A program made the translations under genes and the position numbers. Shown one piece after another: positions 36,110-45,046 of a stretch of 64,000 nucleotides of DNA; within the stretch, counting starts at the first letter, position 1, and each line of letters starts with the position of its first letter. The stretch lies in contig JACRBT010000002.1 of assembly GCA_016234445.1 (NCBI GenBank), forward strand, positions 186,001-250,000. The letters are read 5' to 3'. The notes under the pieces were generated by a model, which had not been told where the DNA came from, made no database searches, and worked only from the letters and a program-made list of their open reading frames with translations. Source of the DNA: Chloroflexota bacterium (lineage in GTDB: Bacteria > Chloroflexota > Dehalococcoidia > Tepidiformales > Tepidiformaceae).

Positions 36110-37066
36110 TCAGGCGACGACGAGCACGATCCCGGCGACGCAGAGGGCCGTGCCCGCCCCCACGCGGCGAGTGAACGGTTCCTTCAGCAGGAAGATCGAA
36201 AGCGGCAGCGCCATCAACGGCGAAGTCGCGTTGAGGATCACCGTGCGCCCGGCGCCGGCCGTGAGGATTGCGTAGACGTAGAGGAGTGAGCCGAACGCCG
36301 TCCCGACGACGCCGGCCGCGGCGATGGCGCCGATGTGCCGCCGGTCGCGGAAGGGCAGGATCATGTTCTGGCGCTGGGTGGCGAACCCGAAGGCGAGCAG
36401 GGACGCTGCCCCGGCAGGTGTGCGCATCGCCCCCGTGGGGAGCGCGCCGAGGTCGCCCCGCCCGCCCGCCAGCCAGAGAGTCGCCGCTGCCCAGAAGACC
36501 GCGACCGCCGCGATAAGGACGTACCCCTCGGCGGCGCCCAACCGGCCGGGAGCCACGCGAGCGGTTGGCGGCGGCGACCCGGCAGTCTCAGCTTCGTCGG
36601 GCGCGAAGACGGGTATCCGGTCGCGAGACGGGAGGCGCCGGACGACGATCAGGTAGGTGCCGAGACCGATGAGCATGCCCCCGGTGAGCAGCCCCCAGCC
36701 GAACGGTTCGTCCAGCCAGACAATCCCGCCGACGACCGTGAGGACGATGAATGCCGACATCGAGATGGGGAAGGTCCGCTGCATGCCGAGGAGCGACAGC
36801 GCGCGGATGTAGAACGTGTCGCCGAGGCCGTAGCCAATGAACCCGCTGCCGACGATGGCAAGGTAGTTCGAGGCCGACGCCCCCCCGAGGTCGGCCCACT
36901 GCCCGGTGAGCAGCAGCAGGACGCCGAGGACAATGGCCCCCGCGGAGAGCCGGAAGGCGCTGAGGGCGACGGGGGACGTGCGCGCGCTGAGCGAAGTGAG
37001 CGCTACTGACGTCCCGGACCAGGTGAATGCCGCTATCAGTGCCGCCAGTTCGCCCATCGACCCCAT
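36110..37066 (-). CDS. EamA-family (DMT) transporter
   Basis: 318 aa with ten predicted membrane helices in two five-helix EamA repeats separated by a Pro/Ala-rich loop (about residues 150-185). The block ATSPLMALPLSIFLLKEPFTRRVGAGTALCVAGIVLVV is typical of the family. Likely an exporter of metabolites or amino acids. The frame continues to 37153, but Met at 37066 (or 37057, MGELAALIAAFTWSG) begins directly at the first helix and avoids the divergent promoter. Confidence 0.85.
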   Translation of the reverse strand: MGSMGELAALIAAFTWSGTSVALTSLSARTSPVALSAFRLSAGAIVLGVLLLLTGQWADLGGASASNYLAIVGSGFIGYGLGDTFYIRALSLLGMQRTFPISMSAFIVLTVVGGIVWLDEPFGWGLLTGGMLIGLGTYLIVVRRLPSRDRIPVFAPDEAETAGSPPPTARVAPGRLGAAEGYVLIAAVAVFWAAATLWLAGGRGDLGALPTGAMRTPAGAASLLAFGFATQRQNMILPFRDRRHIGAIAAAGVVGTAFGSLLYVYAILTAGAGRTVILNATSPLMALPLSIFLLKEPFTRRVGAGTALCVAGIVLVVA

Positions 37067-37170
37067 CGTACGCGGGGGGCGCGGCACGGGCTTGCCGGCC
37101 GTGGGTGCCGAGGCGCGCCGCCTCTGGTAGAGTGCCGCAACCACGCCATACAACTCCCGGAGGGATACCC

Positions 37171-37581
37171 ATGGCCGCGACGAGCCTGCCCGTCGAGTAC
37201 CTGTTCACCATGACCGCCACCCTCAGCGACCCGGACGTGATCCGCGACGGCCCCCAGGGCGGCCGGATGATCTTCAACGTCACCGGGGGCAGCTTCGAAG
37301 GCCCGAAAATGAAGGGCAAGGTTGCCGCGAGCGGCGGCGACTGGCTCCACCTGCGGGCCGACAACTCCGGCAAGCTCGACGTCCGGGCCACGCTCCTCAC
37401 CGACGACGGGGCCACCATCTACGTCAGCTACAACGGGATCGTGAAGGACGGCCAGATCAGGACGGCGCCGCTCTTCGAAACGGGTGACGAACGCTACGCC
37501 TGGCTGAACCACGTCCAGGCCGTCGGCACCGGTACGGGCGGCGGCGGCTCTGTCACCTACGACATCTACCGGCTTCTTTAG
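37171..37581 (+). CDS. DUF3237 family protein
   Basis: 136 aa. PVEYLFTMTATLSDPDVIRDGPQGGRMIFNVTGGSFEGP and GGDWLHLRADNSGKLDVRATLLTDDGATIYVSYNGI are the conserved DUF3237 blocks, a small beta-barrel of unknown function often encoded beside CoA-transferase and acyl-CoA genes, as here. CCGGAGGG lies seven bases before ATG 37171. Followed after 30 bases by the first CaiB-type gene. Confidence 0.85.
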   Translation: MAATSLPVEYLFTMTATLSDPDVIRDGPQGGRMIFNVTGGSFEGPKMKGKVAASGGDWLHLRADNSGKLDVRATLLTDDGATIYVSYNGIVKDGQIRTAPLFETGDERYAWLNHVQAVGTGTGGGGSVTYDIYRLL

Positions 37582-37611
37582 ACAGCGCCGCCGGCAACGG
37601 GAGGGACTGGA

Positions 37612-38817
37612 TTGCAGGCACTCGACAACGTCGTCGTCCTTGACCTGACGCATCACATCGCCGGGCCATACGCGACCAAGCTGCTGGCCGACTTCGGCGC
37701 CGACGTCGTCAAGGTCGAACGCCCCGGGGGCGACGTCGCCCGGCGGCTCGGCCCGTTCCAGGGCGACGAACCCCACATCGAAAAGAGCGGGCTCTTCTTC
37801 TTCCTCAACACGAACAAGCGGTCGGCCGTGATCGACCTGAAGACCCCGGCCGGGAAGGAAGCGTTCACCGCGCTGGCGCGCCGGGCCGACCTCATCGTCG
37901 AAAGCTTCCGTCCGGGGACCATGGACCGTCTCGGCATCGGCTGGGAGTACATCCGGTCGGTCAACCCGAAAGCCTCGCTCATTTCGATTTCGAACTTCGG
38001 CAAGGACGGGCCCTACCGAGACTACAACCTGACCGAACTCGTGCTCTACGGGTTCGCGGGCGAGATGTATTCGATGGGCATGACGGACCGCGAGCCCGTG
38101 AAGATGGCGGGCACGGCGGCGCTGTTCGAATCCGGGGCTGCGTCCTCGGTCGCGATCATGGGCGCGCTCTGGGGGGCGAAGCGCAACGGCAGCGGCCAGC
38201 ACGTCGACATCGCCCTCGCCGAGACCCAGGCGGGGGGCGTCGACCGGCGCCACGCGACGGCCATTGCCTCGCAGTTCAGTGGGCGGAAGACGCTGAGGGC
38301 GGCGGGCGCCGCGTCCGGCATGCCCGGCGGCATCTATCCCTGCGCCGACGGCTACGTGGACTTCACGAACGCCGGCCTCCGCCCCGATCGCGTCCTCGAC
38401 ATGATCGGGGCGCCGGAGTGGGCCCTCGACCCGATGTACAGCGACCCGATCCAGCGCTTGCAGCCGGCGACCATCGAGGAGTGGAACGCGAACTTCCTCG
38501 GGTGGTGTGTCGAACGGACGAAGCGCGAGATCTGGACCGAAGCCCGCCGCGCCAGGGTGATGTGCGGGCCCCTGTTCACGATGCAGGACCTCTTCGAAGA
38601 CGACCACTTCCGCGGGCGCGGATTCTGGGCGAAGGCGGAGCACCCGGTCATGGGCGAAGTCGAGTTCCCCGGGCGGCCACTGATCATGGCGCAGGCCGGA
38701 TGGGCCGTCCGCCGGACCGCGCCACTCCTCGGGCAGCACACGCGCGAGGTCCTGGAAGAAACCGGGCTCAGCGCGGCAACCATCGCCACCGTCATCGCCG
38801 AAGGAGGCCGCTCGTGA
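37612..38817 (+). CDS. CaiB/BaiF-type CoA transferase (first of pair)
   Basis: 401 aa, family III CoA transferase. DLTHHIAGPYATKLLADFGADVVKVERPGGDVARR is the N-terminal fold; the catalytic Asp lies in the QHVDIALAETQAGG region (family consensus VDVSLLE). LDLTHHIAG and LINTNKRSAVIDLKTPAGKEAF-like FLNTNKRSAVIDLK confirm. It moves CoA between carboxylic acids. TTG start at 37612 with GGGAGGG upstream. Overlaps the next CoA-transferase gene by four bases (GTGA). Confidence 0.9.
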   Translation: MQALDNVVVLDLTHHIAGPYATKLLADFGADVVKVERPGGDVARRLGPFQGDEPHIEKSGLFFFLNTNKRSAVIDLKTPAGKEAFTALARRADLIVESFRPGTMDRLGIGWEYIRSVNPKASLISISNFGKDGPYRDYNLTELVLYGFAGEMYSMGMTDREPVKMAGTAALFESGAASSVAIMGALWGAKRNGSGQHVDIALAETQAGGVDRRHATAIASQFSGRKTLRAAGAASGMPGGIYPCADGYVDFTNAGLRPDRVLDMIGAPEWALDPMYSDPIQRLQPATIEEWNANFLGWCVERTKREIWTEARRARVMCGPLFTMQDLFEDDHFRGRGFWAKAEHPVMGEVEFPGRPLIMAQAGWAVRRTAPLLGQHTREVLEETGLSAATIATVIAEGGRS

Positions 38818-40139
38818 CGAAGAAGCCGCTCGAAGGGGTCCGCGTCATCGACCTCTGCGTGGTCTGGGCGGGGCCGTTTGCGACCATGCTTATGGGTGAC
38901 CTCGGCGCCGAGGTGATCAAGCCCGAGAACCCGTTCGTCTTCCAGCCGATGACGCGCGGGGCAATCGCTCGTCCGCCGAAGCCGATGCTCGCGCTCGCCG
39001 CCGCCTGGGCGGGGGGTCTTCCCGGCAACGAACCCGGCGCCCGGCCGTGGAACTACAACCCCACCTTCGTCAGCCTCTACCGCAACAAGAAGAGCTTCAC
39101 GGTGGACCTCCGCCGCCCGGAGGGGCTGGAGGTCTTCCGCAAGCTCGTCGCCGTCTCGGACGTGGTCTACGAGAACAACGCCACGGGCACGATGGAGAAG
39201 CTGGGCATCACCTACGACTTCCTGAAGGCGGCGAACCCGAAGATCATCTTCGTCCGGGTGCCCGCCTACGGGAGCACGGGGCCCTACCAGGACGCGCGCG
39301 CCCTCGGGGTCCACCTCGAAGCCGTGATGGGGCACACCCTCCTCCGCGGTTATGACGACTCCGATCCCTCGACGACGACCGCCATCTACTCGGGCGACTA
39401 CCTCGCCGGGGCGCAGGGCGCCTTCGCCGTCATGACGGCGCTCTGGCACCGCGAGCGCACTGGCGAGGGCCAGCTGATCGAGATCGGCCAGGCCGAGAAC
39501 GCCTCCGCGATGTTCACCCAGGCGATCATGGACTACAGCCTCAACGGCCATATCCAAGAGACCATCGGCAACCGCGACGTCAACGGCCGCTTCCCCTGCG
39601 GCGTCTACCCGGCGAAGTCGCCCGGCACGGCGGCTACCCAGGATGACCGCTGGATCTCGATCCACGTCGAGACCGACGAGCAGTGGGCAGCGTTCGGCAG
39701 GGCGATCGGCGGCCCGGCGTGGGCCTCAGACCCGCGGTTCGCCACCAACGACGGCCGGGCCGCGCACTTCCGGGAGATCGACGCCAACATCGCCGCCTAT
39801 ACGGCCGGGCAGGAAGACTACGACCTGATGCACCGGCTCCAGGCCGCCGGCGTTGCCGCGGCGCCGGTCCTCGAATCCTCGCGGATGTTCGACGACCCCC
39901 AGTTCCGCAGCCGGGGCTTCTTCCGGAAGCAGACGCAGTCGGACGCCGGCACGCACGAGTACGTAGGGCCGCTCTGGAAGATGGAGGGCACGCCGGTCGA
40001 GTTCGCCCAACCCCCGGTGACCTTCGGCGAGCACAACGACTACGTCTACCGCGACGTGCTGAAGATGTCCCCGGAGGAGATCGACGCCCTCCGCGCCGGG
40101 GGCCACATCGCGACCGAATACGACCCGAGCGTGCCCTGA
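38814..40139 (+). CDS. CaiB/BaiF-type CoA transferase (second of pair)
   Basis: 441 aa. GVRVIDLCVVWAGPFATMLMGDLGAEVIKPEN, LYRNKKSFTVDLRRPEGLEVF and QLIEIGQAENASAM (active-site region, where the usual Asp of VDVS is Glu in IEIGQ) mark family III. The Glu-for-Asp reading should be checked by alignment. About 40 residues longer than its neighbour, with an insertion near residues 50-80. GTG 38814 overlaps the upstream stop and has AAGGAGG before it. The pair may form a heteromer, as in some arylsuccinate CoA transferases. Confidence 0.88.
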   Translation: MTKKPLEGVRVIDLCVVWAGPFATMLMGDLGAEVIKPENPFVFQPMTRGAIARPPKPMLALAAAWAGGLPGNEPGARPWNYNPTFVSLYRNKKSFTVDLRRPEGLEVFRKLVAVSDVVYENNATGTMEKLGITYDFLKAANPKIIFVRVPAYGSTGPYQDARALGVHLEAVMGHTLLRGYDDSDPSTTTAIYSGDYLAGAQGAFAVMTALWHRERTGEGQLIEIGQAENASAMFTQAIMDYSLNGHIQETIGNRDVNGRFPCGVYPAKSPGTAATQDDRWISIHVETDEQWAAFGRAIGGPAWASDPRFATNDGRAAHFREIDANIAAYTAGQEDYDLMHRLQAAGVAAAPVLESSRMFDDPQFRSRGFFRKQTQSDAGTHEYVGPLWKMEGTPVEFAQPPVTFGEHNDYVYRDVLKMSPEEIDALRAGGHIATEYDPSVP

Positions 40140-40161
40140 GGCCCGCCGGCAGGAGCAAGTG

Positions 40162-41475
40162 GTGACCGATCCGGCGCCTGATTGGGACGCGCTCTTCGAC
40201 GAAGCGGTGGACACGCTTTGCCAGTTCATCCGCATCGACACCTCGAACCCTCCCGGGCGGGAGCGGGCCGCCTGCGACTTCCTCGGGGCCATCCTGAAGC
40301 GGGAGGGCATCCCCTACCAGCTCTTCGACGCCGGCGACGACCGGGTCTCGCTCCGGGCGGTCTTGCCCGGCGATGGCTCGCGGCGGCCGTTCATGCTGCT
40401 GAACCACACCGACGTCGTGCCCGTCCAGCGCGAGTACTGGGACGACGAGCCCTTCAGCGGCCACATCCGTGACGGCTACATCTGGGGGCGCGGCGCCCTC
40501 GACATGAAGGGCCTCGGCGTCGCCCAGCTGATGACGTTCCTCACCCTCAAGCGGCTGGGAGTGCCGCTCCACCGCGACCTGGTCTTCTTCGCGATGGCAG
40601 ACGAAGAGGCGGGGAGCGAATTCGGCATGCGCTGGATTGAGCGAAACCACCCGGAGTCGCTGGAGGCGGAGTACGTCATCAACGAGGGCGGCGGCGGGAC
40701 GACCGAAGTCTTCGGCGTCGAGCGGCCCGTGTTCAACGTCGCCGTGACGGAGAAGGGGCCGCTCTGGCTGCGCCTGGTGGCGGAAGGCCGGCCGGGCCAC
40801 GGCTCGATGCCCCACGACGACAACGCCCTCGACCGCCTCGTGCGCGCGCTCCACAAGGTGCAGAGCTGGGAGCGGCCATTCACGGTCTCGCCCGTGCTCG
40901 GCGAGTACTTCACGCGGCTCGCGCGCGCCGGGATCTACAAGGGCGAAGCGACCGTGGCCGCGCTGACGAAGGCCGCCGAAGACGACATCCGCGTCCGCGC
41001 CCTGCTGATGGACACGATCAGCGCGACGACCGCCACCGCCGGGATCAAGCACAACGTCATCCCGGGCCGGGCCGAGGCAACGCTCGACTGCCGTCTCCTC
41101 CCGGGGGTGGACCCGGACGAATTCCAGCGCGCCGTCGAAGGGGTGATCGACGACCCGAAAGTCCGGGTGGAGCGCGTGCACGTGGGCTGGTCGGACACCA
41201 ACCCATTCGACACCGAGCTCTTCCGGGTCATCGAAGACGTCGTCCACGACCACATCGAGGAAGCCGTCGTCGTCCCGGGGATGACCGTCGGCTTCACGGA
41301 CAGCAGCGTCCTTCGCAACCGGGGCCAGCTTTCCTACGGTTTCTCGGGCGGGCTGACGACGCCGGAGGTCGCGAAGGGGGTCCACGGCCACAACGAGCGC
41401 GTCTCCCTGGAAAGCTTCCGGCTGAACTGCCAGATGGTCTACGAAGTAACGCGCAGGATGTGCGCGGAGGGCTGA
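40162..41475 (+). CDS. M20-family metallopeptidase / deacylase
   Basis: 437 aa. ArgE/DapE-type: FMLLNHTDVVPV (metal His, Asp), WGRGALDMKGLGVAQL (bridging Asp), ADEEAGSEFGM (catalytic and metal Glu), and HGHNERVSLES (last His). The dimerisation domain is the central 190-320. It hydrolyses an N-acyl amino acid or dipeptide; the neighbours suggest amide breakdown. GTG 40162 is six bases after AGGAG; GTG 40159 immediately before is an alternative. Overlaps the methyltransferase gene by one base. Confidence 0.9.
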   Translation: MTDPAPDWDALFDEAVDTLCQFIRIDTSNPPGRERAACDFLGAILKREGIPYQLFDAGDDRVSLRAVLPGDGSRRPFMLLNHTDVVPVQREYWDDEPFSGHIRDGYIWGRGALDMKGLGVAQLMTFLTLKRLGVPLHRDLVFFAMADEEAGSEFGMRWIERNHPESLEAEYVINEGGGGTTEVFGVERPVFNVAVTEKGPLWLRLVAEGRPGHGSMPHDDNALDRLVRALHKVQSWERPFTVSPVLGEYFTRLARAGIYKGEATVAALTKAAEDDIRVRALLMDTISATTATAGIKHNVIPGRAEATLDCRLLPGVDPDEFQRAVEGVIDDPKVRVERVHVGWSDTNPFDTELFRVIEDVVHDHIEEAVVVPGMTVGFTDSSVLRNRGQLSYGFSGGLTTPEVAKGVHGHNERVSLESFRLNCQMVYEVTRRMCAEG

Positions 41476-42203
41476 TGCAACCGCGTCTCTACACCGAATT
41501 CGCCGAGTGGTTCCACCTCCTGACGGCCCCGGTCGACTACGCCCCCGAGGCTGCCGCCTACCACCGGATGTTCGACACGGCCAGCGGCGGGACGGCGCGA
41601 ACCCTGCTCGAACTCGGGAGTGGCGGCGGGAACACGGCCTCGCACCTGAAGGCGTGGTACACATGCACCCTCGTGGACCTCTCCCCCCAGATGCTGGCGC
41701 TGAGCCGCACGATCAACCCTGACTGCGAACACCTTCAGGGCGACATGCGCGACGTCCGCCTCGGGCGCGAGTTCGACTGCGTCTTCGTCCACGACGCGGT
41801 GGAGTACATGACCACCGAGGCCGACCTCCGGGCGGCGATGGCGACCGCGCGAGCCCATTGCCGCCCCGGCGGTGTCGCGCTCTTCGTGCCCGACTGCGTC
41901 CGCGAGACCTTCGCGCCCAGCACCGACCACGGCGGGCACGACGGTCCGGACGGGCGAGGGCTCCGCTACCTGGAGTGGACCACGGATCCGGGGCCCGGCG
42001 ACACCACGTACACGGTCGACTTCGCCTACCTGTTACGAGATTCCGATGGGGCTGTACACGTGGAGCACGATCGCCACATTTTCGGTGTTTTCCCCCGGGG
42101 CGACTGGGTGCGGTGGATGGAGGGGGCGGGCTTCGCGGTCCGGGTCGAGGTGATGACTGACGAGGGCGACACGCGGGATGTGTTCATCGGCGTGGCGGTG
42201 TAG
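41475..42203 (+). CDS. Class I SAM-dependent methyltransferase
   Basis: 242 aa. The SAM motif is TLLELGSGGGNTASHL (residues about 41-56), then CTLVDLSPQMLALSR and the post-motif FDCVFVHDAVEYMTTEADL. No substrate-specific domain is recognisable. The ATG overlaps the M20 stop (TGATG) with GGAGG upstream, so it is the last gene of the 37.2-42.2 kb plus-strand set. After it, 42204-42326 is non-coding and holds two copies of CGGGGGGCCGCGG. Confidence 0.85.
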   Translation: MQPRLYTEFAEWFHLLTAPVDYAPEAAAYHRMFDTASGGTARTLLELGSGGGNTASHLKAWYTCTLVDLSPQMLALSRTINPDCEHLQGDMRDVRLGREFDCVFVHDAVEYMTTEADLRAAMATARAHCRPGGVALFVPDCVRETFAPSTDHGGHDGPDGRGLRYLEWTTDPGPGDTTYTVDFAYLLRDSDGAVHVEHDRHIFGVFPRGDWVRWMEGAGFAVRVEVMTDEGDTRDVFIGVAV

Positions 42204-42326
42204 CGGGGGCGGTGCCGGGGTCGAGAGACGGATGGAGGCTGACGCTGATCGGTGGTTGCCGGCGATGCGGCTACGGGGGGCCGCGGCTACCCATTGGGCG
42301 GGCGACGTGGTTTCGGGGGGCCGCGG

Positions 42327-43694
42327 TTAGGACTGGGCGCGGCGCGCCGCTTCGACCAGGCCTTCAGCCATGCTTGGGTGCCAGTAGGTCATCGCCGCGA
42401 GGTCGGCGAGGGTCACTTCTGCCTGCATAAGCGTGGCCGCGATGTTGACGATCTCCGCCGCGCCCGGCCCGGCGACGTGGACGCCCAGGATTTCGCCCAG
42501 ATCCCTGTCGGCGACCACCTTGACCAGTCCCTCGCGGGCGCCGAGGGCGATGGCCCGGGCGTTGTAGGAGAGGTCGAACACCCCCGCAGCGACGTTCTTT
42601 CCTGCTGTTTTCGCCTGCGCCTCGGTGAGACCGATCCAGCCGATCTCGGGCAGGGTGTGGAGGAGGTGGGGGATGCGGTCGAGGCGGGTACGCGCGGTCC
42701 CGCCGGCGGCGTTCGCGCCCGCGACTTCGCCCATGTGGTTGGCGCTGCTGCTGAGCATCACCTGCCCGGTCACGTCGCCGGCGGCGAAGACGGCCGGGTT
42801 GCTGGTCCGGCAGCCGCGGTCGACCGTGATGCCCGTCGCCGTCGCTTCGACGCGGGCCGCGGCAAGGTTGAGCGTCTCGAAGTAGGGGCGCCGCACGTCT
42901 GCCGCCACGATGATCTCCGCTGGCACCGAGTCCGTCCCGGTTGCATGGGTCACGATTGCGCGGTCACCTTCGCCGCGGACCTGTGCCGAATCGAACAGCC
43001 GGATACCGGCTGCCGAGAGCATCCCGAGCGCCACCTGGGAGACCGCCTCGTCGAGGCCGGGGAGCAGCCGGGAGCCCGGGGTCGCAATCGCCACCTCGGA
43101 CCCCGCGACACTCAGGAGGAACGCGTACTCGAGCGCGAACGCAGTGTCCGCGGGGCCGCCGCCGAGGATGAGCGCCGACGCCGGCGCCACCGCGAGCGAC
43201 TGGACCGCGTCGGCGGTGAGCACCCGGTCCGGGGGGACGCCCTCGATCGCCGGCGGTTCCCAGCGTGTCCCGGTGGCGACGACGAACGCCTGGGCCGTCA
43301 TTTCTTCCGCGCCGCCGTCGCCGGTCACCGTCACGGACGATGGCCCGCTGAAGGCTGCCCTCCCGGCGATGACCTTCACCTTACGCATGCGGAGGGCGGC
43401 GCTGACCCCTTGCGCCATCTTCGCCACGAGGGCGTCCTTGCGGGCCGCGGCGCGGGCGAAGTTGAAGGCTTCGCCGGCTTCGAAGACACCCATCACGCGC
43501 TGTTCCTGGGCTTCGACAAAGCTGTGAGCCGAGCTGAGAAAGATGTTCGTCGGGATACAGGAGTGGTGGACGCAGGCGCCTCCCGGGCGCTCGGCTTCGA
43601 TCAGGGCGACACCGGCCCCGAGCTCGGCCGCCTTCAGCGCTGCCGCGTAGCCGGCCGGCCCGCCACCGATCACGACGACATCGTAGCCCGGCAT
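42327..43694 (-). CDS. Dihydrolipoyl dehydrogenase-like (E3) flavoprotein
   Basis: 455 aa. FAD motif VVVIGGGPAGYAAALKAAELG; redox pair in GGACVHHSCIPTN (Cys-x4-Cys); second nucleotide fold ALILGGGPADTAFALEYAF, in which the usual GxGxxG reads GGGPAD; FAD motif TSNPAVFAAGDV; and the catalytic HPSMAE near the C-terminus. It reoxidises the lipoyl arm of the E2 encoded directly upstream (one-base overlap) with NAD. Last gene of the dehydrogenase operon. Confidence 0.88.
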   Translation of the reverse strand: MPGYDVVVIGGGPAGYAAALKAAELGAGVALIEAERPGGACVHHSCIPTNIFLSSAHSFVEAQEQRVMGVFEAGEAFNFARAAARKDALVAKMAQGVSAALRMRKVKVIAGRAAFSGPSSVTVTGDGGAEEMTAQAFVVATGTRWEPPAIEGVPPDRVLTADAVQSLAVAPASALILGGGPADTAFALEYAFLLSVAGSEVAIATPGSRLLPGLDEAVSQVALGMLSAAGIRLFDSAQVRGEGDRAIVTHATGTDSVPAEIIVAADVRRPYFETLNLAAARVEATATGITVDRGCRTSNPAVFAAGDVTGQVMLSSSANHMGEVAGANAAGGTARTRLDRIPHLLHTLPEIGWIGLTEAQAKTAGKNVAAGVFDLSYNARAIALGAREGLVKVVADRDLGEILGVHVAGPGAAEIVNIAATLMQAEVTLADLAAMTYWHPSMAEGLVEAARRAQS

Positions 43695-45046
43695 CAGACG
43701 AGCAGCCGGTAGGGTGCTTCGAGCAGGTCCCGCACGGTCCCGAGGAAGGCCGCCCCGGGGGCGCCGTCCACCGCCCGGTGGTCGATCGTCAGGCTGAGGG
43801 TCATGGTCTGTGCCCGGACCGGCCGGTCGCCCTCCCAGCGGACGGTGTCGTGGATGCGCCCAACCCCGAGGATGGCGACGTTCGGCGGGTTCACGATCGG
43901 CGTGAAGAAGTCAACGCCGGCCATGCCGAGGGCAGTCACGGAGAACGTGCCCCCGGCCATCTCGTCGAGACCCAGCTTGCCTGAACGGGCGGCGGTGGCG
44001 AGGCGGGTGCTCTCGGCCGCGATCTCCTTCAGCGGCAGCGCGTCCGCGTTGCGGATGACCGGGACGACGAGGCCGTCGTCGAGCGCCACGGCCATGCCGA
44101 CGTGGACTTCGCCGAGCAGCTCGATCTCCTTGTCGCCGAAGCGGGCGTTGAGCAACGGGTGCTGCCGCAGGGCCTTCGCCACGGCGCGAATGACGAGGTC
44201 CGTGTACGACGGCCGCACGCCCTCGGGCTCCCACTCGGCGACGAGTTGGGTGCGGAGCTTCACGGCGTCGTCCATGGCGACGTCCATTCCCATGGTGAGC
44301 TGGGCCATCTCCTGGAGGCTGGCGTGCATCCGCTCGGCGATGACCTTGCGCATTCCCCGGACCGGCACGCTGCCGCCGGCCGCTGGCCCCACGGGGCGGG
44401 GAGGGGCCGGCTTCGGTGCCGCCGCCGCCGCTTCGACATCCTCCTTCGTGATCCGGCCGCCGGGGCCGGTACCGCTGACGGTCGAGAGGTCGATGCGAAG
44501 TTCCTCCGCCAGCTTGCGGGCCACCGGGGACGCGATGACCTCGCGGGCAGGACCGCCGGGTGATGCCGCGGGAGGTGGCGCTGCCTTCGCCGCGAGTACG
44601 TCCGCTTCCGTGACCCGGCCGCCGGGGCCGCTGCCGCGCACGCTGGCGATGTCGATCCCGGCTTCGCGAGCCAGCCGCCGGGCGAGGGGAGATGAAAGCG
44701 CTGGACCACCGGCCGGAGCCGCGGTCGCCGCGACGGGGGCGCCAGAGGGGCTCGCAGTGGCTGGTTTGGGGGCGGCGGGGGCTGCAGGGACGCCCGCCGG
44801 CATCGCTTCTCCCGCCGCGAGGATGTACGCGACCACCGACCCGGGCGGCAGCGTCGTCCCCGCGGCGACCAGGTGCCGCACCGTCCCCGCTGTCTCGGCT
44901 TCGACTTCAAACTCTATCTTCTCGGTCTCGAGGCGGTAGACCATCTCGCCGGCCTTCACTTCGCCGCCATCGGGGATGTGCCATTCGGCGACGGTGCCCT
45001 CGGTCATGGTCATGCCGAGCTTCGGGATCAGGACGTCAGTTGGCAT
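43694..45046 (-). CDS. 2-oxoacid/acetoin dehydrogenase E2 with two binding domains
   Basis: 450 aa. Lipoyl domain residues 1-78 with lipoyl-Lys 43 in ETEKIEFEV. Residues 118-153 (SSPLARRLAREAGID...GPGGRVTEADV) and 171-206 (ASPVARKLAEELRID...GPGGRITKEDV) are two full peripheral-subunit-binding domains; most E2 chains have one. The catalytic domain is 222-450 with DHRAVDG (His 423, Asp 427). It transfers the acyl group from E1 to CoA. The N-terminus overlaps the 3' end of the AcoX-like gene by 11 bases. Confidence 0.93.
   Translation of the reverse strand: MPTDVLIPKLGMTMTEGTVAEWHIPDGGEVKAGEMVYRLETEKIEFEVEAETAGTVRHLVAAGTTLPPGSVVAYILAAGEAMPAGVPAAPAAPKPATASPSGAPVAATAAPAGGPALSSPLARRLAREAGIDIASVRGSGPGGRVTEADVLAAKAAPPPAASPGGPAREVIASPVARKLAEELRIDLSTVSGTGPGGRITKEDVEAAAAAPKPAPPRPVGPAAGGSVPVRGMRKVIAERMHASLQEMAQLTMGMDVAMDDAVKLRTQLVAEWEPEGVRPSYTDLVIRAVAKALRQHPLLNARFGDKEIELLGEVHVGMAVALDDGLVVPVIRNADALPLKEIAAESTRLATAARSGKLGLDEMAGGTFSVTALGMAGVDFFTPIVNPPNVAILGVGRIHDTVRWEGDRPVRAQTMTLSLTIDHRAVDGAPGAAFLGTVRDLLEAPYRLLV

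Noticed and set aside
37036-38739. 567-residue minus-strand frame
   Set aside because: Antisense to DUF3237 and CoA-transferase genes; shadow composition.
42204-42326. Paired CGGGGGGCCGCGG sequences as a terminator or operator
   Set aside because: The two copies are direct, not inverted, with no T run; too GC-rich to interpret and most likely chance or slippage.
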